A stretch of 64,000 nt of DNA, taken from Hibiscus mutabilis (taxonomy: Eukaryota > Streptophyta > Magnoliopsida > Malvales > Malvaceae). The stretch's first letter is position 1. Each line of letters begins with the position of its first letter. The stretch lies in assembly GCA_019671005.1 (NCBI GenBank), contig CM033718.1, forward strand, positions 3,472,001 through 3,536,000. The letters are read 5' to 3'. The position numbers were made by a program, and so were the translations under genes. This document shows, piece after piece, positions 9,561 through 20,802 of the stretch. The notes beneath the pieces were generated by a model. It saw only the letters and a list, made by a program, of their open reading frames with translations. It had not been told where the DNA came from and did not search any database.

Positions 9561-11417
9561 CTAAGATGACTTGTTGGTCTGCGAGGTTGGCGAGTTAGAT
9601 CCCCTCAGCTTCCTTTCATCCGAGAGCAATTTCGCAAACCTACAAATATTAATATGAAAATATTATTAAGCCGTGACATTTTCAGCATCCATTGTAAATG
9701 GTATATGTGTGTGTATATATATACCTTTGCAGTGATTCGGCGTTGGAGTCGCCATTTTCGACTTGTTCGTAGAGGCCGGAGTTTAAATTCATGCGTGAAA
9801 CAGTTTTTTCCAGCAACTTCTCTCCTTTTGCTACAAGGTTGTCCATGTTCTCCTTTGTCGATACATCCACGGAGGCCATTTCTCCGGTTAGCGTATCATC
9901 CTGTTCGAATCACCGTATGTCAAGTTTTGAGTAAATTAAAATTCAAGATGAAAAAAAAACCCCGAAAAAGCTTACGTCGATCCGGAGATACTTGTCCTCG
10001 GAATGAAGGGCTTCAAAAACAACGGAGTTATGGTAATCAACCATATCCTTGCTCGCTTCGCCATAAAAATCAAGTATCGGACTATTGTTATCTTCAAACA
10101 ACCAACTTATTACACCCCATTTGGCGGCCTGTTTAGCGTCGTATTTCTTTTCACGCCGATTGGATCCCGTGCCTAACGAGATGACAAGGAACCGGGTGTA
10201 ATCCAAGGGGTCTATTGGGGAGAAATCCGGGTTATCTTTCATCATCTGTTTTGTCACTTGTCGCATGGCGACCAATGTCTGATATCCGACAATAACTTGT
10301 GTCAGCTTGTGTTATAATTTCCACTTGTTTTTAAGGTTTTTGTTTTTTACTTACGGGATTGTTTGCTGCGATGCCTCCATCGATAAGGTTGAATTCTTCG
10401 TTGTTGTTCTTGAAATAATAAGATGGGAAATAAGTTGGTGCTGCGGATGTGGATATGCAGATGTCTGATAACAGGGCGTCAATGTCTGGATTGATGGGAA
10501 CCTGCATACCAAAAATCTCTCAGTTTGAAGTTTAAGAATTCGTCGTATCGGATTAATCCGGTCCGATACGAGATAATATTATTCGAACTACCTGATAGCT
10601 GGAGAAGACTGTGGGCTGAAGTTTCTTGATGTCGAAAGTAGGAATTGCGACACTGGTCAAGGTTTGATGCAATCTGGTGTTCCCTAATAAGTCTCTTAGC
10701 AGCTTGTACAGATATACTTCCCATCGTATCTTGGTCCGGTTAGAACTTTAGGTATTTTTGAAGCCCAAGCCAAGATCCCACTGCAATATACAAGAGATAC
10801 CTTGACTGTGGGAAAATTTGGGGGCCATTTTTAAGGTAAAAGGGCACTATATCTTTAGCAGCAAATAGAGGGCGACCATTTTCATTTGGGGCGGCTAACA
10901 TGGCTGTTATGAGGCCACCGGTGCTTGTCCCTGCCATCACATCGAAGTAATCCGCGAGCCTAACATCGTCACCGTCGAGTTTCTGTTTTCAATATGACAT
11001 AGATTGAGTACGAATCATTGAGTCGTTAGATGTTGTCTCTTATCAGAATTGTCTCTTTATTTTACCAGAATTCGAATCTCATCATGCACAAATTCTTTGC
11101 GTTTTGTATTACAACACATGCTTAGACACTATGTGACCCTTATTCAACGTACAAACAATGCATTACAAATTTATAAGGTGAATAAAATCGGGAGACAAAA
11201 CTTCGATTGAGACAATCTTTCACTTGTGTGATGTACCCTTAACTTATAAACTCGCAAGATTTTAGACAAAGTTGAATCACGTTACCTGAAGTTCAGATTC
11301 AAGTCTAGCAAGGATAACTCCGGAAATGATTCCTCGAATTCCCCCTCCATCAATACTGAGAACAGTGATAAGATTTCCATAAACCGGTGGATCTTTGTTT
11401 GATAATGTTCTCTCCAT
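9561..11417 (-). pseudogene. PLP-like: Patatin-like lipid acyl hydrolase, disrupted
   Basis: Minus-strand exons 11417-11286, 10982-10592, 10501-10355, 10278-9976, 9900-9725 and 9639-9561 have GT-AG borders. The oxyanion-hole motif DGGGIRG (about residue 23), the nucleophile motif GTSTGG (Ser about 64) and the second catalytic motif DGG (Asp about 208, [11 protein letters not shown]) are all present, as in galactolipases and phospholipases of the patatin family. Exon 2 is broken twice. At 10781-10800 stands a 20-base GT...AG piece exactly where the family usually has an intron, too short to be spliced. At about 10712-10715 two extra bases (AT) shift the frame. Without these two changes the ORF would be 401 codons, the normal family length. 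A TATA box and leader remain, so loss of function may be recent, or the lesions may be assembly artefacts. Confidence 0.85.
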
Positions 11418-11510
11418 TTGCTCGTTGTTGTTAAATTTAAGAACTTTGGGAAATGATCAAATAATGGATATTAGTGAAGAAGAGAGAGTTTTGAAATGAT
11501 TAAACAAAGT

Positions 11511-11517
11511 ATTTATA
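11511..11517 (-). promoter_or_regulatory. TATA box of the patatin-like gene
   Basis: TATAAAT on the minus strand, about 95 bases before the ATG at 11417. Confidence 0.55.
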
Positions 11518-11519
11518 GA

Positions 11520-13190
11520 GAATAATTGCAGATTTAGTCGTCTTGATTTGATTAACCATTATCCATAAACATTGACAAAGCTATAGCGACCTTCCCAGCA
11601 CTCCTCGGCAATATTCTCGCTCCGCAACCTGGCGCACCAACTCGCTATTTAAAAAAAAATAAACAAATTAAAGCTTGACCATGGCAACCATTTGATGATT
11701 TCAGGTTAAAGTTACATATATATTAGAGTATTTAATTTTTTAAACGTACAAATTGTAATGTTTAATTATTCAAAACATTTGAACCCAACCACTCTATCTG
11801 AGTTCAATCGCTTTATCTGCAAAATGTGTGTATTGTCAAAAGGTTAAAAATATGTATGAACCGATACTATCTTGTAATCACTTTAAGGTTATTCAAAACT
11901 TTTACCTTTTAAGTCGGAGATAATTGTATTTAAACGTTTTTAAGTCCACTATAAGCACAACTTCTTAAATGTTAACTAACAATATCTGACTTTACAGAGG
12001 CATAACATGGGAGCGACACTTCAAACCTAATTTTCTCTATTCACAATGTCAGACTAACTAATTATTCATTTAATTTTTAAAAAGTCATTGACTATTTTAA
12101 TTATAAAAAATACTATAAGTTAATGTGTACTTATTTAACATTTTAACTTCACACGAGTCAAGGTAGTAGTAATAAAGATATACTTGTTAAAGCTTCATCC
12201 ATGATTGAGTCACATTTCACCATTCCAAATTAAACTGCATGACCGTGTTAAAGAAAAGCAACAATCTCACACTTGGATTATAATTTACTTCTCTTTTTGT
12301 TTGACTAATTAAAGATTCGTGCACGGTTCTAGGTTTTGATCCAAATTTATATCATGAGGTGTCTAAATATATTTTGAGTGTCGATTCGAGTTTAAATAAT
12401 TATTTAATTTATAAAAGATTTCCTGACACTCTTATTACATATATTTTTATCATTTTTATTTCACTTTCAAAGTTTCGACGTAAAATCCTGATTAGTTCAT
12501 CTGATCTATTCTATCTGTTGAGATACTCAACATAAAATCGAATGTAGAAGATCGATTATAATTCCAATTAAGACAAGGTTTATTACTATCTTTTTATAAT
12601 CGTTTGTTTCTTATTCAACTAACTCTCTCCTACTTTTTTAATATTTTTAAACAAATTATTTAAAATATCAACTGAAATTTCTATAATTTAAAACTTTGAG
12701 TTTCTTGATTCCTTCGCCAACTTAAATGTTATTCAGAAGAAATATTGATTTACAATCCCCTCACGTTTACTGTATCTTCATTGAATTCATTTCCAACTTT
12801 TTCGTATTTATCTAATCAAATAATTTTTGTTATAATTTATTAGTATCCAATTCATTAGTTGACTAATTCAAATTATGTGTTGTGAATGTTTAGTAAAAAA
12901 AATTCTTGTAAACTTAATTTATCTTATTTACGATGTCAAAATTTGAAACTTCGATTTTAATAAAATAATCTAATCTCTTATCTCGTGAGACCAATTAATA
13001 ACTTGTAAACCAATTCCTAAACCTATAAAAAGAGAGTTCAAAGACAACAACTTAATCTTTGTATTTTTTAAATAGAAAAACAAAATACAAATGTTATTAC
13101 ATGTCGGCAAGAAAGGGTGATTGGATGGTGAGAAAAATTATAAAATGATGGCGAATGTTGTGATAGGATAATTTATAGCATATACCAGTC
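11520..13190. other. AT-rich intergenic DNA
   Basis: No gene, RNA gene or element with recognisable ends was found. Includes the distal promoter of the patatin-like gene. Confidence 0.5.
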
Positions 13191-13789
13191 CTGATAAAAA
13201 TAAGGGTAAAATACTTAAATCGTCACTCAACTTTGCTCTATGACTTATTTTGATCACTAAACTTTTAAAACGTTCAATTTATTCATTAAACTTTACTTTT
13301 TGACCTATTTTGATCATTCTGAATTATTTTATTAATATTTTAGTATGACAAGGCATATTTTATTATTATTAATATAAAATAATTTAAAATAAAAATAAAT
13401 TATTAGTAAATTACAAAAATCATCACTGAATTTTACTCTCCGACATATTTTGGTACTGAATTTTCAAAACAATCAATTTACTCACTGAACTTTATACATT
13501 GGCCTATTTTGGTCACTCATCCGTTTTCTCATTAAAAGCCCGATGACGTGGCTTATTTTATTAATATTTGGTTGTGACATAGATTTTTTATTAATATTTG
13601 GTTGGCATGTAGGATTTAAAATATAAAAAATAAAATGTCTAAATTTTACCCAAACCCCACCGACATCACCCTCTCGTCCCTAAAACTTCACCGTCTCCTT
13701 AAACGGCTTATTGCATATTCATCTTCACATTGATGGATCAATCCAAGCTCTTCACGTAAAGAAGACAAGTTGAGACCGAAAATAACTTC

Positions 13790-14415
13790 CATGGCAAGTT
13801 ATGGCCTTTCTAGTGAAGTTGAGGGTTCTGGTCTCTTTGGAACCATTTGTTGCAGATGTCACAAACGAATCTGTTGGTTGCCATGAGTGTTTTGGGGGGG
13901 AAAGCTATCACTTCTGCATATGGTTTTGATCAAGGAAACAACCAAACCAAACCAAACAAAAAAGATGTACTACCTCCGTCCCACTGAATATGTCTAGTAT
14001 TAATTTTTTGGGTCAAATTTTTTAAACTTTGACTACTTATTGCTTTAAATTTATTATTGGTAAAAATATAAAAAATATATTTTAAAAATCTTATATCAAG
14101 TAGTTTAAATATATATATTTATAAAATTTAATTAAAAAATTTAAAATAATTGCGACCGAAGTTAAAAATTTTAACTTTTTAAAAGTCAATACTGGACAAA
14201 CTTCGTAGGACAGAGGAAGTAGTAAAAACTAAAAAGTAATGAACATTGTTCTTTTTAAGATAATGGTTTTTGAGGTTTGGACAGGAACCTAGATTGCATG
14301 GTTGGTTTTTCTTTCTTTTGACCAGCTGAGATTGAAGTGGTTGGTTGGTAGTGCCACCGGCACTGTTCTTTGAAGAAATACTTGCTTCGCCAGATGCAGA
14401 TGTCAAATTAGACAT
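13790..14415 (-). pseudogene. IDD-like: Captured INDETERMINATE-DOMAIN (IDD) C2H2 zinc-finger fragment
   Basis: Read on the minus strand, an ATG at 14415 begins MSNLTSASGEASISSKNS, the typical IDD N terminus, followed by a basic KRKKNQP stretch and a GT donor at the family's first intron. After the intron (into which a Stowaway MITE has inserted) the frame resumes at about 13917 with AEVIA, KTLMATNRFVCDICNKWFQR and HNLPWKL, the conserved first ID-domain zinc finger; its Cys and His residues are kept. There is an in-frame stop after QLH, several substitutions (for example G to W in the finger), and homology ends near 13790 so fingers 2-4 are missing. A stretch of the parent gene's 5' UTR seems to be carried too (up to about 14500). 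Not a functional factor. Confidence 0.85.
13970..14222. mobile_element. Stowaway-type (Tc1/mariner) MITE
   Basis: The ends CTACCTCCGTCCCACTGAAT and the complement of GACAGAGGAAGTAG match the Stowaway consensus CTCCCTCCGT. TA is duplicated at 13968-13969 and 14223-14224. 253 bp, AT-rich. It sits in the intron of the captured IDD fragment, so it landed either in the parent gene or after capture. Confidence 0.85.
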
Positions 14416-15008
14416 GTTTTCATCAAAAACTTGTTGATGTTACTGTTGGTGGAATACGTAATCTTTCATTTCATCAAATCTTTGGTGACGACGAACGAAG
14501 AAGGATATTAAAAAGACGTCGGTGACGTTGAGATGACTCAGGGCGACTAGGGTTTTATTTGGGAGAAATATATGGTTTTATAGGGAAAATTAAAAAAAAG
14601 TTTTTATGGGGATATAAAACGATGTCATTTTGATGCAAATTAAGTTTTCCAAAACGGCGTCGTTTTGGTTCCGTGTGCCATGTCACAATAGTGTGACCAA
14701 AATAGGTCAATGTATAAAGTTCAGTGAGTAAATTGATCGTTTTGAAAGTTCAGTGACCAAAATAGGTCGGAGAGTAAAGTTCAATGATGATTTTTATAAT
14801 TTACTAATAATTTATTTTTATTTTAAATTATTTTTATATTTAATAATAATAATATATGCCGTATCATACCAAAATATTAATAAAATAATTCAAAATAGAT
14901 CATAAAATAAAGTTTAACGATTAAATTGAGCGTTTTAAAAATTAAGTGACCAAAATAAATTATAGAGAAAAGTTGAGTAATGATATAAGTATTTTATCCT
15001 AAAAATAA

Positions 15009-16086
15009 AATAAGGGAGTAGTCACCATCCGAAGGTGTTTATAAAATGGGGTTTCTTGTATTTCACTCAGGACCCTAAATAAACAAATACATTTGACATT
15101 TGAAGATGGAACTTATCAATTCATTACAGTTGATCAATCTATTGTCTCAACATACTTTACGAAATGACATTTCCATGTCTTTTATATCCAACCTTTTTAC
15201 AGAGAAAGAAAAGCATTACAAGGTTATGGATAAGGGCATATACTATATATATCTTTTTAAGACATTTATTTGTGTTCTAAGGGTGTGGATAAGGGTAAAG
15301 ACTTACCTTTCAAAATACAGGAACGTAGAATTTCTACCCAAATGAGCCTGGAACAAGAACACTTGAAAACAAGAAGAAGGTGATTACGACTTTTGCTCAA
15401 TTGAGCATAGCTCACAAGTACTATCAATTCTCAAACCAAAAGAGAGAAATCAATTTTTCTTAGGTAATCTATCAAGAATTGTCATTCATGCAATAACAAA
15501 ATTTCTCGTGATGTGCCCTAAATGCAGTAACGATGAACAAGAAGAGCAGCATAAGCGACCACCCAGAATCCCACCTTTTATTTTTATAACTTTACATGTT
15601 TTTTTAATGACAATTTAGTTAGTGATTATTCCTTGTTTTTAATTGTATGTATAGTATTTTTTAATAAAACAATAAAAATAATATATTTAATAAATTTTAA
15701 TAATGTTTATATAGCTTTGAATTTTTGCTTAGGACTACGACACAACTTTACCTCAATCAAGAAGAAATTACAAATTTCCACGTGGCTATTTTTGGTTGCA
15801 TAATGAAGGGGGAAATCCATAGTCTTGGGCTGAATCAACTCTTCTATGGGCCGAAGAAAATACAAAACTTGTAAGATAGAATCAAATGTCTTGCATATGG
15901 GCCGGATAAACATCGGTTGATTAAAATTTTAAAACGAGGATTAAACTACAAAACTTGGTTGATTAAGTTTAGTGTCGTTTAATCCTTAGCACCAATTCAA
16001 TAATAAAACCATAAAAGAAATAGCTTAGATATCGTTTCATAAATTTATTAAACGAGAACAATGTTGTTTTTTATGAAAAAAATAAT
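15009..16086. other. Intergenic DNA, no gene supported
   Basis: Short ORFs occur on both strands, but none has a recognisable domain or codon pattern. Confidence 0.5.
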
Positions 16087-16095
16087 TAAAATAAT

Positions 16096-16373
16096 GAGAA
16101 AAAAACTTTGATATACATGCCATGTAAATATTAATTTACACGTACCTTTTTGTTGTACGAGTTAGTGTTTTAGTTTAAGATTTAAAGTTTATGAGTTTAG
16201 GTAGTAATGTTTAGAATTTAAGGTTAGTGTTTAGAATTTAGAGTATATGGTTTAAGGTTCAAGATTTAGTTTTTTAAGGTTAGAGTTAGGAATTTAATAT
16301 TTAAAATTTATAATGTAAATATGTAGGCTTGTGTAAAATTAGTTTACACAATCTGTGTATCAAAATTTTATCC
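16096..16373. mobile_element. MITE, GGnTAAAA...TTTGATACAC family, copy 1
   Basis: TAAAATAAT is duplicated exactly at 16087-16095 and 16374-16382. The ends contain AACTTTGATATACATG and the complement of GTGTATCAAAATTTTATCC. The interior is a degenerate TTTAGGGTTTA-like repeat. Same family as 55590-55854 and 61136-61315. Confidence 0.8.
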
Positions 16374-16518
16374 TAAAATAATTGGGCACAAATACAACTA
16401 TATACTCGAATAGAATGATTAAAAAAATCATAAATATTTGTTTTTATTGAAATGTTATTTTTAATGTTAAAATAACCACTTTGCAAAAAAAATGCCGCCC
16501 AAAAAAAATAAAATTATG

Positions 16519-16800
16519 AGTTAATTGCGTCACATGTCCTCAATCTATAACCCTCATTTTAAATTAGACCTCAAACTTTTGAACCTTTTAATTTTATTCT
16601 CAAATTATAATTTTCATCTTAAATTGGTCCTGAACTTTTGAATGTTATGATTTCATCCCTATATTATGTTGCTCATTCCACATTAATCCCCAAAACTTCT
16701 GAATATTTTAATTTAATAATCGGTATCTAATTAATTAATTGACTAATTCAAATTTGATACGTAAACGCTTTATCGTGTTAGACCATTTAATTGTCAATAA
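16519..16800. repeat. Truncated copy of the 2261-2663 MITE family
   Basis: Begins GAGTTAATTGCGTCACATG and continues with CTCATTTTAAATT, GACCTCAAACTTTTGAA and similar blocks like the left arm of the element at 2261; no right end was found. Confidence 0.6.
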
Positions 16801-17319
16801 TGTCGATTTTTGTCCTTTGAGAAAGACACATGGCGAAGTGTAGATGATATTGCCCGATCCTGAAACCTTGTTTTAGTGGGACCTTCTTCAGATGCAGGAA
16901 CCTAATAAAGGGGTCCATTTGCAAGAATATTCTTCATACATAATCAGTTATTCCACTGTAAGTGGAGGAGTTGAAGGAGGTTGAGATGGCGATCTAGACC
17001 TCATCATTTTTTTCTTACACAATCGACAAGAGTCAAATGCAAGATCTCCTCAATGATCATGTTTAGTGGAGGGCCTCTCGTTTGGTTGGATACTTTGAAA
17101 TTTAATTAATTATTAAATTATAAAATATATTTTCAACTATCGTGTTTATTGTTATTGTGAACATAACAAATGAATGGAGTAAATTAGATTGGAAGAGTCA
17201 TCCCGTAACGAGTTTCTACAGTACCTAGTCCAGATTAATCAACTAATAGATTGGGTACCGATGATTAAACAAATAATAATAATTTTTCGTGAGTATCAAT
17301 CAATAAAAAATTGTAATAT
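16801..17319. other. Intergenic DNA, nothing recognised
   Basis: No ORF of note and no inverted ends seen. Confidence 0.45.
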
Positions 17320-17327
17320 CTCTAGAT

Positions 17328-18022
17328 TAGGAGTGTAAATGAATAAAACGTTCAATGAACCGTTCGAATAACATTTGTTTATGTTCTTTTATTAAGCTAA
17401 ATAAACGAGTATGAACAAAATTTTTATGTCCATTTAATAAACAAACGAACACGAACAGAGGCGTGTTCAGTTCGTTTTTGTTCATAAACAATCTCGTTTA
17501 TAGGCTCGTTTATAAGCTTGTTTATAAGGTCGTTTATAGGCTCGTTTATAGGCTCGTTTATAGACTCGTTTATAAGCTTGTTTATAGGATGAAACTGCTT
17601 GTGTATGTTGTATCTAAATACTACTTTTGTTGTTGCTAAGGATGTTATATAAGTTCATGTTGAAATGTAAGTTTTATTTTGTTGTTTTTGTTTTACTTAT
17701 TTATTTATTGTCAACTTAGTTTACATTTCTAAACATAAAAACGAACATGTTCGCGAACGAATGAACGAACACGTTCGTGCATGCTTAAACGAACACGTTC
17801 GCGAACATTTAAACGAACACGTTTGCGAACACTTAAACGAACGCGTTCACGAACACGTTCGTTAACACTAAACAAACGAACACAAACCCATTCAAGAATA
17901 AATAAACGAATACGAACATAATATTAAAAATTTAAACGAATCGAACATGAACATCTTTAAAAATAAACAAACGAACACGAACATAGTCTTGTTCATTCAA
18001 GTTCGGTTCACTTATACCCCTA
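17328..18022. mobile_element. hAT-like MITE with internal 12-bp and GAACACGTTCG repeats
   Basis: Ends TAGGAGTGTAAATGAA and the complement of CTTATACCCCTA match; flanks CTCTAGAT and CTCTATAT (17320-17327, 18023-18030) differ at one base, fitting an 8-bp duplication. The left interior has at least seven tandem copies of a 12-mer like CTCGTTTATAGG (17490-17590), the right interior many AAACGAACACGTTCG units (17740-17870), which are complementary in kind. Confidence 0.75.
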
Positions 18023-18030
18023 CTCTATAT

Positions 18031-18628
18031 ACGCATAATAGTAATAATATGTAAATCACATCCAAATTATTTTTTGGGTTTCTTGATTCCCTAAGGCTTT
18101 GCCTGACTAATCTGGGCCGACCTGTGTTGTACACCTCTCAATGAGAATTTTCTATATACATAAGGCCTCAAACTCGAGACTTACTTAAACGATACCAAAT
18201 TGTTTACCACTTAGACCAACCCTTAATACATCCAAATTATTTTTTGATACATATCTTTTTATTTGTTTAATATGAACTCCAAGTCGCATGAGAGGGGGAT
18301 CATAGTACCATGGGTCAAAATCCATAAAGATAGTATGGAAGGTTCAATATTATATACTATATAGAAACCTGAAAAGGGAAGATTTGATATCAAAATCAAC
18401 TTATGACATTGAAATTTGGTCAAATATTTGCTGTGGTATGAACCATCCATTATGATGACCCCTCATGCTTTGTTAATTTCCATTAGTGGAACCAAAATAG
18501 AACCCAGCTTTCTTAATTTAAACATCTTCACTATAGTGCGTCCAGTCCACTGCGGTTACGTAAATTATTATTCTTTACACTTGTTTCTAAGGTACAAGAA
18601 CGCGTAATTGAAATATTTTAACTTAGGT
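18031..18628. other. Intergenic DNA, no gene supported
   Basis: Two short overlapping antisense ORFs only; no domain seen. Confidence 0.45.
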
Positions 18629-18637
18629 ATAATGTAA

Positions 18638-19031
18638 GGGAAAATAAATGATGCATCGGCGGTGAAAATATTTTGTTTTAATAAGCACCTTAATTTTGGG
18701 TTAGAGATTTAGTTTAGGGTTTATATTTTAGGGGTTTATATTTAGAAGTTTAGAATTTAGGGTATGTGGTTGGAATTTAGTGTTTAGGGTTTGAATTTAG
18801 TATTTCGAAGTTAGGGTTTAGGTTTTAGAGTAATATGTTAGGGATTTAAGTTTTTACGTATAACCCCTAGATTCTAACCTTAAACTCTAAATTCAAACAT
18901 TGGTCCTTAAATTCTAAGCATGTGAACCTAAACCCTTAAACTATGAACCATAAACTGAATCCATGACCCCTAAAATTAGGGCGCTTGTGGAAAAAACGTG
19001 TTTTCACCGCCAGTTCATGGTATAATTACCC
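18638..19031. mobile_element. MULE-type MITE with telomere-like interior
   Basis: ATAATGTAA is duplicated exactly at 18629-18637 and 19032-19040. Ends GGGAAAATAAATGATGCATC and the complement of CATGGTATAATTACCC; CGGCGGTGAAAA pairs with TTTTCACCGCC just inside. The interior is a run of TTTAGGGTTTA-like then TAAACTCTAAA-like units facing each other. A related copy is at 60364-60990. Confidence 0.85.
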
Positions 19032-19069
19032 ATAATGTAAAATTAAACCCATATTTTAATTAGACATAA

Positions 19070-19495
19070 TGTCAAAAATTGTCTCTAATAGTGTTTGATT
19101 TGATAGTCATTTTAGTAGCTATTTGATTTTAAAAGCATTTTAACCCCCAACGTTTTAATTTGGGTTAAAATAACACATTTTTGGTTAAAAACTATTAGTT
19201 AACTATTGATAAACAACTTGAAGTGACTTAACAAAATGAGACGTTATTAGAAAAATAATTTTATATTTTTGTTTGATGTGTTATTTGTCAAATCTAAGTC
19301 TTTATTTATATAATATTATCATGTAAATTTGTCACGTCATTTTAAGTCATTTATCATTAGTTGACTAACAATTTTCATCCAGGATGTGTTATTTTAGCCT
19401 AAAATGAATCATTGAAGATTAAAGCGCAAAACAGAGAATAATGACCAAAATAACTATCTAATCAAACTTTAAGGACATTCTTTGGCCTTATTCAA
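19070..19495. mobile_element. Foldback MITE
   Basis: Arms pair: GTTTGATTTGATAGTCATTTTAG on the left with the complement of CCAAAATAACTATCTAATCAAAC on the right, and GATAAACAACTTGAAGTGACTTA with TAAGTCATTTATCATTAG. Target duplication not identified. A related copy lies at 27907-28310. Confidence 0.7.
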
Positions 19496-19499
19496 ATTT

Positions 19500-20680
19500 A
19501 ATTTAATTGTTTTGGGTTGAATTTGAGTTATTAAGTAATTTTTTCGCTAAATTGATAAGATTTTATTCAATAAATTAAAACCTCAAAACGAGATAACCCA
19601 ATTATCATGCAAATCGTGACAAACATTATCTACGAACGTTCTCTCCTGATACACTCGTGAATTTCTTTCCCGAACATGTCTTTAAGGAGCTTTTAACGAA
19701 CATCAGTTCAGAAGTCTTCTGAGTGTATAACAAGTATCATAAGACTTAACTAAATAGGTCAGAGAATCTAACTATTTTATTAGTGTTTAAACTCCATCTT
19801 AAGATAAATAAGTATGAAATTGTAAACGGAAATTTAATTTATTTTTTACAAGTAAATGAGCAATTTGTCTCAAACAACTTATATGCTCACTATGTCTTTA
19901 TATTCGCAGAGGCGAAACTTGAAATAAAAATTTAGGGGGTCAACTTAAATTTTTTGAAAATTAGAAGGCTTAAACGAAAAATTTCAAAAAAATAAAAGTT
20001 TAACTAAATTTTTAATGATTTTGAGAGATTTAACAAAAATAAAAATTAGAGAGGGGATTTAATTTAAAAAATTTTAAAATTTTGAAGCTTAATATATATT
20101 TTTTTAATTTTGAGGGGGCAAATTAAATTTTTCAAAAATTTTAGGAGCAAAATTCGAATTTCTTAAAATTTGGGGAGGGGTGGCCCCATTAGTTCCCTAA
20201 AGAATAGGCCCCTGTATATTCGTATGATGGGGTATTATATGCTATACAACCTTAAACAATGGAGGTATAGGACAGATGTGTGATTCACTTGTATTTGTCG
20301 ACAAAATGACTTTGTAAGCATTGCACAACAGCCATCAGTATGTAATAATACTACTAATTATGCATTTGCATAGTGGAAAAGTACATGAGAATCCCCATAT
20401 TTTCTGCTTTGTCGGCAGTGGGGCTTAAACATTGCTATCTCTAGGGTTTCCAAGCCTCCCCGGTTAACCATCTTCGAATGCTATATTATTACACAAATTG
20501 TTAATTAATTGAGATTGCAGTCCCTCACTTAATTCAAACCATAAAGTAACATTTCAGCACTATCAAAGGTCAAGGATCCACCTTCAAGTTTCAAGTAACA
20601 GTATTGCAACTAATGCTACACCAACTCTTTGTGTTTATGAATAATTAGGGGTTAGAAACTTTAATTGGCCCCTAATTCCT
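19500..20680. other. Intergenic DNA and CEP gene promoter
   Basis: 19905-20200 is a low-complexity stretch of repeated TTAAATTTTTGAAAATT/AGGGGG blocks. The last 200 bases before 20686 are probably promoter. No gene seen. Confidence 0.45.
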
Positions 20681-20685
20681 TTCAT

Positions 20686-20693
20686 TATAAATA
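20686..20693 (+). promoter_or_regulatory. TATA box of the CEP gene
   Basis: TATAAATA, 117 bases before the ATG at 20803; in a typical TATA context (CATTATAAATACC). Confidence 0.65.
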
Positions 20694-20802
20694 CCATTGG
20701 ATCCCAGAGAACTCAGTACACTTCATTGTTCTTAAATAAAAATTCCTTCTTTGATTGAATTCTCTTGAGAGACATATATTCAAGGTATTTTCCTACTTAA
20801 TC

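Larger units (their letters stand above)
13204..14999. mobile_element. Pack-MULE: non-autonomous Mutator-like element carrying an IDD gene fragment
   Basis: TAAAAATAA is duplicated exactly at 13195-13203 and 15000-15008. The ends GGGTAAAATACTTA and the complement of TAAGTATTTTATCC start inverted arms of about 350 bp (13204-13560 and 14660-14999) with repeating blocks of the type AGTGACCAAAATAGGTC. Between them lie about 1.1 kb of unrelated sequence, including recognisable exons of an INDETERMINATE DOMAIN transcription factor and a Stowaway MITE. Long inverted ends, a 9-bp duplication and captured gene sequence are the definition of a Pack-MULE. No transposase is encoded. Confidence 0.85.

Noticed and set aside
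15707..15913. Minus-strand ORF with an ankyrin-like stretch (PLHYATKNSHVEIC)
   Set aside because: Only one partial repeat-like run of about 14 residues, no flanking repeats, and the frame is short; chance resemblance is more likely.
17490..17870. CRISPR-like spaced repeats
   Set aside because: Plant nuclear DNA; the repeats are contiguous 12-mers and palindromic GTTCG units inside a MITE, without unique spacers.
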